Below, one piece after another: positions 35,301-44,729 of a stretch of DNA of 64,000 nt (the stretch's first letter is position 1; every line of letters begins with the position of its first letter). Both the position numbers and the translations under genes were made by a program. The notes under the pieces are model-generated. The model saw only the letters and a program-made list of their open reading frames with translations. It did no database searches and had not been told where the DNA came from. The stretch is from Pelagomonas calceolata (taxonomy: Eukaryota > Sar > Pelagophyceae > Pelagomonadales > Pelagomonadaceae), in the NCBI GenBank assembly GCA_918797485.1, contig CAKKNE010000005.1, positions 2,604,001 through 2,668,000 of the forward strand, given 5' to 3'.

Positions 35301-37587
35301 TAGGGCGAGAAGGGGCCTGCGAGGCGGCGACGAGTCGCATCTCCGGGATGCTCAGGCTCGAGACGCGGACGCTGCTAGGGTAGAAGCGTTGGCGTTACAC
35401 AGAGTCTACCGCCTCGTCGCGCGCGCGGGCGAGGCCCTGGCGTTGCTCGATGTGCTACTACGAGCGAGAGACGCCGAGGATCGCACAAATTGGGCCGCGG
35501 CCAAGGACGCGCCGCCGCCCCAGCCGCCGAAGATCCCTTCTTTGGCTCTTGTGGTGATCGGCTCAACCACCCAAAAGAAACTCGAACAAAAGCCGTGCAC
35601 GGCCGTCGACGCGCATTTGAAACCGCTGGCCGGCTTGACGTTGAGGGAGCTCGTCTGCTCGCGGAAGGCTCATGAATTAGTGAGAGGTTGTTTACGAGCT
35701 CTGGTCGCGCCGTCTTCATCAGACAAGGTCAAGCCCTACGCGTGGCCCCACGACTTGGCGCGGGAACTGGGCGCGTCGTGTGGCTTGTTCTTTCGCGGGG
35801 GTGACGCCTTGGCCCATGCGGCCTCTCTGAAGTTAGCCCGAGCCGAGAAGCTCGCGCTCTCGGCTCGCCACGCCGAGGCCGACCAGGAGACCAAAGCGGC
35901 GTCCGAGGGCTATGTTTTAGCCGCTAGGGCTTGGAGATCTCCTGCCGACGTGCTGCCCGCGGCGAACGGCCAGACTCCCGCACTAGCTGCGGCTTGTAAC
36001 GCGCTCCGAGCGAGGAACCAGGGCGCCGCCGCCGTGCGCTGCGCGTTAGCTTGTGCCGCGAACTTCACGGGAGACGCCGCCGAGGAGTCGGTGGGCGGCG
36101 ACTGGGAGAGCGCGTTGTACCGGGGCACGGCGCCCACATCTTCGGATTCGGCGGCGGCTTTGAAGGCTTGCTTGGATGCGGCCGTCGACGCCGTGGGCGG
36201 CGAATTGCGGCGGTGCGTTTCCGTGAGAGAGCACACGGAACGCGACTCGGCGGACGACGCCTTAGCCGCTTGCTGTGCCGCATCCATATCGATAAGAAAC
36301 GCGCCGGACTTCCTGGATCGCGTCCTAGAAGCAGCCAGGGAGGCGGACCCGGCGCGCTTATTGTCCTTGCCCTTGCCGGCGGTGGAGCCCTTCCTGCGGA
36401 AGCGGGACCCCGCCTTGCTGTGGCGCCACCACGCGGGCCGCGGCCGCCACGCGGCTGCGGCGGCTTTGATGGAGGACCTGGCGACGGCCTCGGGCGCCAA
36501 GCTCGACGACCGCGTCGGGTGCTTGGTGCGAGCGGCGGACGCGGCGCGGCGCGCCTGCAGCGCGCCGCAGATTGTTGATGATCAAGCTCCCCTTTGCGAC
36601 GCGGCGCGCGTGCGCGATTTAGATGAGTTGCTGGCCGTGGCGCGGTTGCAGCAGAGGTGCCTGCGGCGCGCCCGCGATTTACTACATGACGCGCGGCGGC
36701 TCCCGGTGCCGGACGAGCGCGCGCGCGACTTGGAAAGGGTCTGCCAGACGCTCGAGTCGCGGCTGGTCGGCGTGTCCGAGCTCTACAACGACGTCGCGTC
36801 GCGCTACGGCATGTGGGACGTCTGCCTCGCGACGTTGAAGGTCTGCGGCCACGACGATGAACCGTTAGCTGTCAAGCTCTGGACGAGTCTCATCAAGAGG
36901 TTGGTTCCTAACAATGCGAGAGACCCCGAGTTGCGGCGGGAGTTAACAAGCGCGCCCTTCTGGGTCGCGCCGGGCTGCACGGACGCACAGGAGCCTTTTT
37001 GGGAGGACGACTACGATGATGATCAAGGACAATGTTTTGAAGATGGCGCCTGGCGGCGGCCTTTGAGAGATGCGGTCTCGGCCCTAGGGAGGGAGTTGGG
37101 TGCTGATGAATTGGGCGCGCCGGGCGTGTCCAGGGGCGACGACGCGCCCTGGACGGGGCCGGCCTTTCCCCTGAAGGCCGTGGCGGCGCTTTTACAAAGA
37201 CTGGCGACGCGCGCGGCCGACGCTGATCCCGCGTCGGACGCCGATTCAGCAGCACCGAAGTGGCCCGCGGATTGTTTACTGGACGCCGGCGCGCCGCGCC
37301 TCGCGCTGTGTCTTGCACTAGCTGACGCGGGGACTGCGCCCCTTGAAAGATTGCATGGTCTCGCGAACGCGGCGGACGTTTTGGATGCTTGGGCCCTGAA
37401 GGCTAGGGATGATGCGCGAGCTAGAGCGGCTCTGGCGGCGGGCCTGCGCCACGGGGCCGACCCCGACGCGCTCGCGGCGGCGTTGCGGGGCTTCGACGGA
37501 CGCGGTCGCGGCGGGCCACTCGTGCAGCGCACGCTGGAGCGGCTGGCGCTGACGTCGGAGCGGGTCGAGGCGCTGTTTTCCCGCTGA
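32398..37587 (+). CDS. NUP155: Nup155/Nup170-like nucleoporin
   Basis: The product is 1729 aa from the ATG at 32398 (human NUP155 is 1391). An earlier in-frame TTG (32296) is not a start. The N-terminal part is the family's beta-propeller: LLPEIECAWAALGKTLVVWD, 'SVYEGLSDRVTCVCLAPPKP', RYVLAIATARDVALVAL, 'DGRLFFAGSDGFVHELQY' and ITKIAVDDARGALYAL, which track NUP155 block by block ('FPEISRAWLTID', 'NGRIFLAGKDGCLYEV'). Two low-complexity insertions interrupt it: Gln/Pro-rich near residue 555 and Pro/Ala near 845-875. The C-terminal ~850 residues are an Ala/Leu/Arg-rich alpha solenoid. It is an inner-ring scaffold of the nuclear pore, binding membrane and Nup35/Nup93. No frame problem is seen. 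Confidence 0.85.
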   Translation: MALVIANNANTTNDDDDFETLQRVEAALCEKLRRDENSGSDLGDQLSRNWTWRSSSSTTTTSSTKGAHEYFAEDPGSQSLVARGFARWPEFVTRESRRLAAAGTSQAAGLLPEIECAWAALGKTLVVWDYRRGDDVSVYEGLSDRVTCVCLAPPKPRVFVDAVRYVLAIATARDVALVALVFEKSQSEPRGRLRVVPTEFSASNETTFTASASTRDGRLFFAGSDGFVHELQYASRESVVSKILRLGAPPPLEQLPASGEKRKAPPPSDGFARAKCLRRDPSIARRVATSVLPPFARPDWLLHPLRFLGLEGSKADPITKIAVDDARGALYALSSRGALDVYDLGREGQQLSHVGRADVSRAAKVWATAHSARDTTAPSPHLFDDKQRKNRKIVDVHVVSALESATVHAVCVDDAGFRFYFSTQSRSSMTSSSSTTSEDSLRPRALVLVHVRAPPPNSLWDEARKRLLAPSLATEAPEARAEPSRDATEIYSTTCGATFYSSGVLALARNAGADADRLLSSSVDARRGRAATVTPQSRPPSTGGFFGGLSPTQQPQQQQPKPQQQQPQPQAPTLRESVAELADEAAATPPPPRLVPRVWALAEACPRDDAAAKLRALHALSKTPQRPDPVDNTPSKIDSLVRPLAAKESDAFVATENRRRYGAAVESRYRKSTKSKSPADVWSETPEYRGEVSSQRPLHGGRHVRVDLPDPGLHVPRPRAYACKVAPLSELATQHIVGERRLVALTRLGVEELGRCRPSDRFRALLASSLASGGRGGAAARAFRDAYGPVETCAMALSVAVGADCASGAAPDNATLRRAALAAYLDLGGRPSYREGQQALPPPVPAPAPAPAPASSSVRSPFGASAPAPAPSIVQTYVPPPRPQLQFHHSPRHDALVLVASRLLRPAWFKAVVWFDERETGPLQARAKFLLDRRDLTALRGPLTELRAALRDEPALAVATRHDLLAADRARRGLRGGDESHLRDAQARDADAARVEALALHRVYRLVARAGEALALLDVLLRARDAEDRTNWAAAKDAPPPQPPKIPSLALVVIGSTTQKKLEQKPCTAVDAHLKPLAGLTLRELVCSRKAHELVRGCLRALVAPSSSDKVKPYAWPHDLARELGASCGLFFRGGDALAHAASLKLARAEKLALSARHAEADQETKAASEGYVLAARAWRSPADVLPAANGQTPALAAACNALRARNQGAAAVRCALACAANFTGDAAEESVGGDWESALYRGTAPTSSDSAAALKACLDAAVDAVGGELRRCVSVREHTERDSADDALAACCAASISIRNAPDFLDRVLEAAREADPARLLSLPLPAVEPFLRKRDPALLWRHHAGRGRHAAAAALMEDLATASGAKLDDRVGCLVRAADAARRACSAPQIVDDQAPLCDAARVRDLDELLAVARLQQRCLRRARDLLHDARRLPVPDERARDLERVCQTLESRLVGVSELYNDVASRYGMWDVCLATLKVCGHDDEPLAVKLWTSLIKRLVPNNARDPELRRELTSAPFWVAPGCTDAQEPFWEDDYDDDQGQCFEDGAWRRPLRDAVSALGRELGADELGAPGVSRGDDAPWTGPAFPLKAVAALLQRLATRAADADPASDADSAAPKWPADCLLDAGAPRLALCLALADAGTAPLERLHGLANAADVLDAWALKARDDARARAALAAGLRHGADPDALAAALRGFDGRGRGGPLVQRTLERLALTSERVEALFSR

Positions 37588-37975
37588 GGAACCCTGGCTA
37601 ACGGTGCTATCAAAAATTACTAGTCCTCGCGTCTGGAGGTGAGCTCCAGCATGCTCTCGCCCATGGCGACGCCGACGCGCCAGTATCGTCGGCGCGGCTT
37701 CAATTTTTGATAAATCTGCCAGGCGGTTATTTGGCTTTTGCGAGGGCCGACGCGCTTCACTTGCGTTCTTTCGCGTCCGCGCGTGACGTCTGGTCCAGCA
37801 CGCCTCTCCGCCGGGGCGTTTTGGTAATTATACGCCCTCACGTAGGACGTTGGCCTACCAGGCCGCACAAGACAAATGCGCGCAAGTCTCTTTTGGCCCC
37901 TGCCCAGGGCTCCACGCAAATGTCGGTCTGTCAAAAGATCCGTCCGCTGAGAGCTCCGCGCGAAAAACTGCGTGC

Positions 37976-37996
37976 CTAGTATGTCGATACGCTAGC
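37976..37996 (+). promoter_or_regulatory. weak CTAG element, copy 9
   Basis: CTAGTATGTCGATA then CGCTAGC, 21 nt. The ends are right but the TCTTACA core is altered. No confident gene starts within 1.6 kb, so it may mark a lost or unrecognised gene in the gene-poor block. Confidence 0.4.
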
Positions 37997-38323
37997 TCAC
38001 CAGGTCTTGCGCTCGCCAAAAATACACCAGCGATTGACGCCGCCATCTACCATCCAATTAATACATCATATCAACTCCAGCCCAGTTTTCATACAAGTTC
38101 GACGGAACCGGAGCCGACGGCCCGCGCTCGGAGGGCGGGAGAAGAATTCTACTAGACAACTCCCGAGTTTATGTTCGTTTTCATCCGTTTGTTGATGGTA
38201 GAGGCCATCTAACCCGCATCAGCGCCCACTGAGCTACTTTAGATATTCCGTTAGAGCCGCGCGAAACGACGACTTCGGTACCGCGCGTTTATGTATAGAC
38301 GGGTAAATAAGTAGGACCCGCGA

Positions 38324-38680
38324 GTATCAGCGACGCCACCATCCAGACGGACCATAACGCCGTTGTTCTATTCACAATCGACCGACTTGCCCGTTCTCCG
38401 CGGACGACGGCGCGTACGCGGGGCACTGAATTGGCCCCAGACCGGTGTTTTATAAAATAAATTTGCGTTTCAGGCGCTTCGGTTACGGGACGGGCCAACT
38501 AACCGGCCTGACTGCCCACTACATTGCTCTGAGACCCCAAGATGCTCGGCGCGGGTCGTCGGTCTTCGCGGGCCCACGATCTTGCTTAGATGGGCTTTAA
38601 ACCCGGACCTGCGACCATCAGCCCGTGTACCATCACCATGGACCATGACGCGATCATTTGTTCCATGATCGACCGCCTTG
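38324..38680 (+). repeat. diverged 70-bp direct duplication
   Basis: Positions 38324-38393 and 38611-38680 align without gaps at 45 of 70 bases by my count. In one plus-strand frame both copies translate alike: 'GPASISDATIQTDHNAVV' versus 'GPATISPCTITMDHDAII', each ending IDRLAR, with several silent differences in the IDRLAR codons. No ATG or long frame goes with them. It looks like two old copies of a coding segment, origin unknown. Confidence 0.4.
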
Positions 38681-39304
38681 CGCGAGGTCCAGATCAAGAT
38701 GTTCACGTCCCGAGTGTGGGCAGCCCAAAGTACCCTTCTTGCAGTGTAGATGTCATATACTTGTAATTGACTATCGGTGGGGTAGTATGGGACCCGACGA
38801 GATCGCTATTACGATTCCTGGGGGGCCTCGGGTAATTATCGTTTTTGACGGGAACGGGGCGCCATCGGGCCCAAATTACACGCTTTTTTCGGGGATAGAT
38901 CGGCTCCAGGTGGCCTCTCGGGGTAGGTCTGGTAGTGGGTAAGCGCCTGCACCGCATACGCCGGCGCTTGTGGCCTCCCAGGGCTCTGGAAGCCATTGCC
39001 AAGTAATTCATGCTCAAATAGCTTGGACTGTTGAGAGAATTGGCCGATAATACCTCGAAGCGGCGGCGCATGCGGTGTAGGCGACTAACCATGTATAGCA
39101 CCGACCCTAAGGGACCCCAGGGAGACCTCAGGACCACGGATTGACAGGATTCCACTGGCGCGGCCGCCATAGACCGTAGGGCGCCCTCGGCCGCGAATTA
39201 AAAAAATGCCTGTTTCGGCCCCCAGTACGTGTCCCATTGATCTCTTTGGACCATTAGCGAACGGAAGGATACTCAAACGGCTGCATGCGCGCTCCGAGTT
39301 ATGG

Positions 39305-39329
39305 CTAGTGCCTTACAGTGGCCGCTAGC
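39305..39329 (+). promoter_or_regulatory. CTAG element, copy 10
   Basis: CTAGTGCCTTACA, GTGG, CCGCTAGC, 25 nt, the longest spacer among good copies. It lies 364 bp upstream of the exportin ATG at 39693. Confidence 0.6.
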
Positions 39330-39692
39330 TAACTTGCCGTGCATCGATGTGCGGCGGTGATTACGCAGCGTAATTGTTGTTAGCGGTTGGCCACTGCAAA
39401 GGGTCTGCAACGAAGCGCTCGAGGCAAGACGCTGGTACAAATTGCAAGCAACCGCACTCTCGGCAGCACACTTGCAGCTAATCACAGCAAAAAAGGCAAC
39501 CCGCCAGCGCCGGCAAAAGCAATCAAAACGCTGTAATTTGCCGCCACCTTTTCCATTCATGATTCGAGCGGGCCTTCCTTAACACATTCAGCGGAGAGAA
39601 ACCGTCCATATGCTGGGCGCCGGGGGACGCGCCGCCATCGCGGCTCCGGAATCAGCGCGACAACAACGCAGGCACACGATGTTTTAATAGAA

Positions 39693-42600
39693 ATGGAGGC
39701 CGTCGCGGACTTCGAGCGCTGCGTCGCTCTGTTAAGAGGCGGCGACCCGGCCGGCGCCACTACAGCCTTATTAGGACTGCGGGACAACCCGCAGTGTGTT
39801 GATATTGCGCGAGCGGTCCTCGCGAGATCCACGGACGGCGACGCCCTCTTCCATGCCCTCGCCTTGTTCCGGGACGGCGCCTTGAAATCCTGGGACGCGC
39901 GGCCATCGAATGAGCGCGACGCGATGGCCGGCGCTGCTTTGGACTTCGCGCGGGGCGAGGCGGCGCGCAACGCCCCGCCCTACGTGACCGCCGCGGCGGC
40001 CGAGTGCTTCGCGACGCTCTGGGCGCGCGGTTATGTGGATGCATGTGCTGCGGACGCGCACGACGCCGCGGTCCGTAGAGGTAGAGACGCCGTGGTCGCC
40101 GTGGCGGCCGCGGGCGGCGCGGCGATCGTGGCCACGACTTTATCTTGTCTGCTGGCGGAGCTGTCGGGCGTTGGGAGGACGCACTTGGGGGTTGCGCGCG
40201 CGCGGCGGGCGGCGGCGCGGCACCGGTTCGGAGGAGGCGGCGCGGTCGCGTGCGGTGCGTAGGCGGCGTCCGAAACGTGACGCGTCGACGGCGTCACGGT
40301 GACTCACGCAGGCGCCGTCGCCTTCGGCCTCGTCTCGCAGGCCGCGCAGCACGCGAAGGCGACCCGTACAATTCCCCCGGAGGCGACGAACGCCGCCCTG
40401 CTCTGCGAGAGCGCCCTGTCCTGGGACGCGGGCGACGCGCCCGCGCACGCGCGCCAGAGCTATCCCGCCGTCTGGCGCGGCCGCCTCGACGCGTGTTTGG
40501 ACGACTGCGCCTCATTACGAGAGGTCTGTGCGCGGGACGACGCCTGTGCGAGGCCCGTCGTCGCTTCGGTTCGGTTGTTGGCGGCAGCGGCCGGCCCCGC
40601 GATTACATCTGATGAACCAGGGTATCGCGCCGCGGCGGCTCGGGCCGCAGCTCGATTGTTGCACGCCTCTATTACACAAGCGGGCCCGCCCGACGCTGAG
40701 GATGCCTCAGAAGCCTTCGCGGACGTCGGCCAAGCTTCTGATGTTGCGGCGGCGGCGGCGGCCGCGGCCGGCGGCTACGGCGCCTTGCGCGTCGACGCGG
40801 CGCGGCCTTTATTAGAGGCCGCCGCCTTGGCTGCGGACTGGGCGTCCAGAGCTTGCGTTGCTGCTGCTTCGAAAGCTACGAGAGAGACCCAACAGGCCTG
40901 TATGAACCGAGGCGACGCGACTCAAGCGTCCAAAGCCCAACAGGCCGCGGACGACGCCGACGCTTCCTTAGATGAAGGTTTAGCACCAGTATTGGAAGCC
41001 TGGGCCCACGCCTCGACGGACGCGTCGCTGGTCGACGCCGACGCGGCCGCGTGCCACGCGTCGACACCGTCCAACGGGTGGCTCCACGCCGCCGTTTCTG
41101 ATGTGGGCGCCGCGGTCTTTGCGAGGTACGCGTCGTGTCGCGTCGAGGCCGCGCGGGCGCAGGCCGCCTGCGCCCTGTTGACCGAGGCCGACGAGGACGC
41201 GTCCGCTGATGATGTGGAAGATACTGACAGGAGGGAACGGCTGCAGACGGCCTGCGCGGTCGGGAGACGGGGCGTCTCGGCCGCTTGTGGCTGGGTCGCT
41301 TCCGCCTTGCAAGATTGCGCGCCGAAGTTACTTGCGTTACAAAATGAAAATGATCCTGTTGTTGTCGATGCCACATTGGAAGAAGCTAGGGTACTCGTAG
41401 CCATCGCCGGGGCATTGGTGGCGGACGACGACGACGCCGGCGAGACGCCGGAAGTGCCGTTAGCTGTCTTGGCCGCGGCGCGCTTAGATCCACAGGCGGG
41501 CGCCGCCGTCGGTTCTGTGGTAGGTGCGTCTCTCCAATTGGTGGAGGCGACGCACGCGGCCTCTCCGGCACTCGCAACGACGCTAGCCTGGTTTTTAAGG
41601 AGGGTCGCGGCGGCCTACGCCGCGCCGGGCGTGTCAAATGCCTTCGCGGGCTGCCCGTCTCCGTCCCAACTGGCACGAGGGGCAGCTAGAGCCGCCGTCG
41701 CCTGGCTCGAGGCCTGGCCCTCCGAGCCCCAGACCGCGCGCGGGGCATGCCTACTCTTGGGATCGCTGGCTTCCGCGAGACGGGGCGCGTTGGCCGGAGA
41801 CGCGTGGGCCGAGGTCCAGCCCCTCGTGCAAGCGCACGCCCAGTCCCTGACGACGGGAGACGATTCCTTGACGAGAGCTGTCTCGAGATTGGCACCCGAA
41901 AGACGTACTGATCTAGCAACGGCCCTAGCTGATTGCGCTCTGGCCGTCGACGCGTCATCTTCATCAAATGCCTTCCAGTCCATCATCGCGCCCATCGAGA
42001 GTGTGGCCCAGCAAGCATGTACTCAACAAGCCGACTTGGAGCTCGTGCTGGCTTTATATAGGGGCGTCGCGACGGCCGCGGCGGCACAGGCATTGGACGG
42101 GCCGGGCGCGACCCTCGCGCGGCGGCGGCCCGCCGACGCCGTGGCACGCGCTTTAGGACCTTTGGTCGATGCCGTCTCCACATTGCAAGATGCGACGCTC
42201 TTCCAAAGATGCGCCTCATCTTGTTTGAGTGTGGCGAAGGACGCGGCCTCGGCGCAACTACCCTACGCGTCGCGACCGGCGAAGGCCCTGTTGCTCCAGG
42301 CGGCGCCGAAGTGCGTGGCATTATGCGCTCGGGGCGCTTTTGGAAGGGAGGACGAGGACGATCGCTTTTCTGATCTTGGTTCTGCTTTGGAGTTGGTGGA
42401 TCGACTCGTGTCCTACGATGTGTTGGTTGTGGACGAAGAGGAAGAGGAGAGCGAGTCGCCCGACGGCGTCGGTGCTGGCCTAGAATGTCTCAGTCTGATC
42501 GTGCCCAACTTGGACGAGGCGTTACTCGAAGGCCGGTCCGCGGCGGGCGCGCGCTTCTTTCGCGCGGTCGCGGCGGTCGTCGACGTGGCGCCCGATAGGT

Positions 42601-43106
42601 TATTAGAACGAAGGGACCTCGCGACGGGCATGGCCCAGGCTTTGCGATTTGGAGCCGCGCGCGCCGACGCGGACGCCGCGCGCGCCGCGCTGCACGCTAC
42701 AAGAGGATTAGCAGCGCGCGCGGCGGCGGATGCGAATTATCACGACGCGTCCGCCTGGCTCGCGGCGGCGGGCGGCGTGTTAAGGCCGTTATTGGAGCAC
42801 AGATCTGCAGTCTGGGATCGGGTGGACGACGCGGCCGACGCGGTCCTCGCGTGTCTGGCGGCGTCGGGCTGCGCTTCTCGCACAATATCCACGGAGGCGG
42901 CGCAGGCCGTCTCTAGATCAATTACGGAGAACGCGCCGGCGGATCTTATTTTCGACCTCGAGCAACTAGACTCGGCCGGCCGCGCGGCTTTGAGTAGCGC
43001 GCCGACGGTGCCTAGAGCTTTGAGACATCGAGACGCGCGGAAGCGGTTCCGCGACGCTTGTGGCGCGTTTCTGTCCCGGGCGAAGGGGTATTTGCATACG
43101 GAGTGA
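39693..43106 (+). CDS. XPO4: exportin-4-like karyopherin, one intron
   Basis: Exon 1 is 39693-40254, the intron is 40255-40311, and exon 2 is 40312-43106, giving 1118 aa (human XPO4 1151). Without splicing, the first frame stops at 40262 and the second lacks an ATG. The protein is an all-alpha, Ala-rich HEAT array. The region across the junction (TTLSCLLAELSG, then RFGGGGAV, then AFGLVSQAAQHA, then ALLCESALSWD) lines up with human XPO4 'ALLLSEFSS', 'RVFQEEDLRQ' and 'LANQVLSWNF', which supports both the family and the join. The N-terminus (MEAVADFERCVALLRGGDP) has importin-beta-like helices. Exportin-4 carries eIF5A and some transcription factors with Ran-GTP; cargo here is unknown. The family call rests on one conserved block plus length. 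Confidence 0.7.
40255..40311 (+). other. 57-nt intron in the exportin-4-like gene
   Basis: Donor GTGCGT, acceptor GACTCACGCAG. It removes a TAG at 40260-40262 and joins a phase-1 codon (G + GC). The joined protein is colinear with exportin-4 on both sides. Confidence 0.7.
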
Positions 43107-43244
43107 GGTCGTGGCGCCCCCGCGCACACGCCGTCGATTAATTGTTACGTTTTAGTCATCTACTTCGTCGTAGACGCCGTCGACGCAGGCGCCTGCACGA
43201 AGGAAGATAAGAACTAGGTATTACTCTTCAGTTTCGACTTGTAT

Positions 43245-44162
43245 CTACTTCTCCATGTGCGGCTGCCAGATGGCGTCGCCGAGCGCCATGCAGCCCGTCC
43301 CGATGACGAAGCGGATCTGCTGCGGGCGCAGCAGCGTCAGGAACGGCACGGCGAACCCGGCGATGAAATTTCCAATAACCGAGTGCGCCGTCAATAGCGC
43401 CGCGCTCCACAGGTAGTCGCCGTAGTTCGGGTCGCGGACGGCGCCGGCCATGCCCCGTTCGTCCTTGGGGACGGGCGGCTGCCCCCGTTGCGCCAAGTGC
43501 GACACGAGGATGAGGGGCGCGCCGAACTTGATGTATGTCAGCGCTCCCGGGAAGAAGGTCGCCGCCGCCGCGAAGCCGCACCAATACAACCCCGCGGTCT
43601 TCGTGTGGGCGCGCTGCAGCTCCCTATCTTTCCGGTTCGAGTACAATTCATCAATCTTCCAGAACGGCTTGTACATGTAGGGGATCTTCCGGATCCATTT
43701 GGGGGTGTTCTTGGCGATGGCGCGGTTCATGGCCTGCGACTCGAAGTCGCCGATGGTTTTATCTCTAGCGGCCACTTCGGCAGTCACCCCAAAAGTGCCG
43801 CTCACACGTTGTCTGAGTCGCAGCTCGGCGATCTTGTCCTTGGCCACGTCGATCTTGAGGAGGCGCTTCGTGTCGCCCGCATATTTTTCTTTGAGGGCCT
43901 TGACGGCCTGCTGGACTTCGTCGTACTCGGCGTTCGGCGGCACGCCGAGCAGCCGGAAGTTCTCGGCGCCCTCGACCACCGTCACGGGCGGCGGCGGCGG
44001 CGGCGGCACGAAGATGTTGCCGATGGTGTCCTTGAGGCCCATCGTCGGCGTGGCCTTTAGCGTCGGCCGTCGCGGTTTGGACGCGAGCGGTCGCGGCGCG
44101 ACTAGCGCGGAGGCGCTCGCGAGGAGCGCGACGGCGCCGTGCCTCCTGAAGGTCGGCGCCAT
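43245..44162 (-). CDS. CPP1-like J-domain-like plastid membrane protein
   Basis: The product is 305 aa. A signal-like start (AVALLASASALVAPRP) followed by a basic transit-like stretch (SKPRRPTLKATP) indicates plastid targeting through the ER. Residues about 65-150 form a J-like helical domain lacking the HPD motif (FRLLGVPPNAEYDEVQQAV, 'VAKDKIAELRLRQRVSG'). The C-terminus has three to four hydrophobic helices (LYWCGFAAAATFFPGALTYI, 'SVIGNFIAGFAVPFL'). This is the layout of CPP1/CDF1-type (DUF3353) chaperone-like proteins that protect protochlorophyllide oxidoreductase and help plastid import. The J-like domain without HPD and the membrane tail agree. Confidence 0.75.
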   Translation of the reverse strand: MAPTFRRHGAVALLASASALVAPRPLASKPRRPTLKATPTMGLKDTIGNIFVPPPPPPPVTVVEGAENFRLLGVPPNAEYDEVQQAVKALKEKYAGDTKRLLKIDVAKDKIAELRLRQRVSGTFGVTAEVAARDKTIGDFESQAMNRAIAKNTPKWIRKIPYMYKPFWKIDELYSNRKDRELQRAHTKTAGLYWCGFAAAATFFPGALTYIKFGAPLILVSHLAQRGQPPVPKDERGMAGAVRDPNYGDYLWSAALLTAHSVIGNFIAGFAVPFLTLLRPQQIRFVIGTGCMALGDAIWQPHMEK

Positions 44163-44729
44163 CGTTGCTGTGCGCGCTCGGCTAGCGCTGGGGCTGGCTA
44201 GATATTGGATAAGTGCAAAGGGCTACACTGTCGGAGCCGTTCCCTTGCACAGCGATCAATGGCACCAAGAGGTAATTCAGGTAGCAAGCTAATGAACTCT
44301 AAGCTCCACCGGGACCTCGTTGAACCAGCGCGCTTGGCTCCTCGACGACAGCAATCGCTGCGTGCGGGTTCGGCGCGCCAAACAAACAAGGTCGCTGGGC
44401 TGGACAAACGGAGCCTTGCATGGCCTGCTTGAGCCCTTGTCCGTCGGAGAGTGCAGATGTCTGGTTGGAGCAGGCTGTGGCTGTCTTGACAGGTCATCGT
44501 GCGCGTGTGCGACGCGAGTGCAGTTAAAGCAATCAAATCGTCGCGGTAGCATCGCTAATCCGATAGTGCTATCGACAAATTGCAACAGCTGAAGCGCGCA
44601 CGACCTCTGGTGCGCCACACGACCGGGACTTGGCAGCCAGACCCACCTCACGTGCGCGCGGTGCCGCTGCGGCGTTTCGAGGACGCAACAAGGCCTCGGG
44701 CTACTGCCAGTAGTTTGTGATTGTCGCCG
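44163..44729. other. 567-bp divergent spacer with a doubtful element
   Basis: This spacer lies between the CPP1-like and hydrolase genes. Positions 44181-44201 have GCTAGC and CTAG at the correct separation (21 nt), but none of the TCTTACA core, so I list it only as doubtful. The rest is unique sequence with no supportable gene. Confidence 0.35.

Larger units (their letters stand above)
37588..39692. other. 2.1-kb gene-poor block
   Basis: This is the longest stretch without a supportable gene and the only place where consecutive confident genes run in the same direction. It looks visibly less GC-rich than its surroundings and has frequent stops in all frames. It holds two CTAG elements (37976 and 39305) and a diverged internal duplication (38324-38393 versus 38611-38680). 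Short frames (minus 37620-37934; minus 39273-39560) lack coding character or a proper start. It may be an eroded gene or element plus the 5' region of the exportin gene. Confidence 0.5.

Noticed and set aside
37620-37934. 104-codon minus-strand frame just after the Nup155-like gene
   Set aside because: It starts at TTG, is rich in Arg and has no recognisable motif. The strand would suit the alternating pattern, but I cannot support it.
39273-39560. 95-codon minus-strand frame with an ATG
   Set aside because: It runs through CTAG element copy 10 and has no protein character; more likely spacer.
44181-44201. CTAG ends at the right distance in the CPP1/hydrolase spacer
   Set aside because: The TCTTACA core is absent, so counting it would weaken the motif definition.
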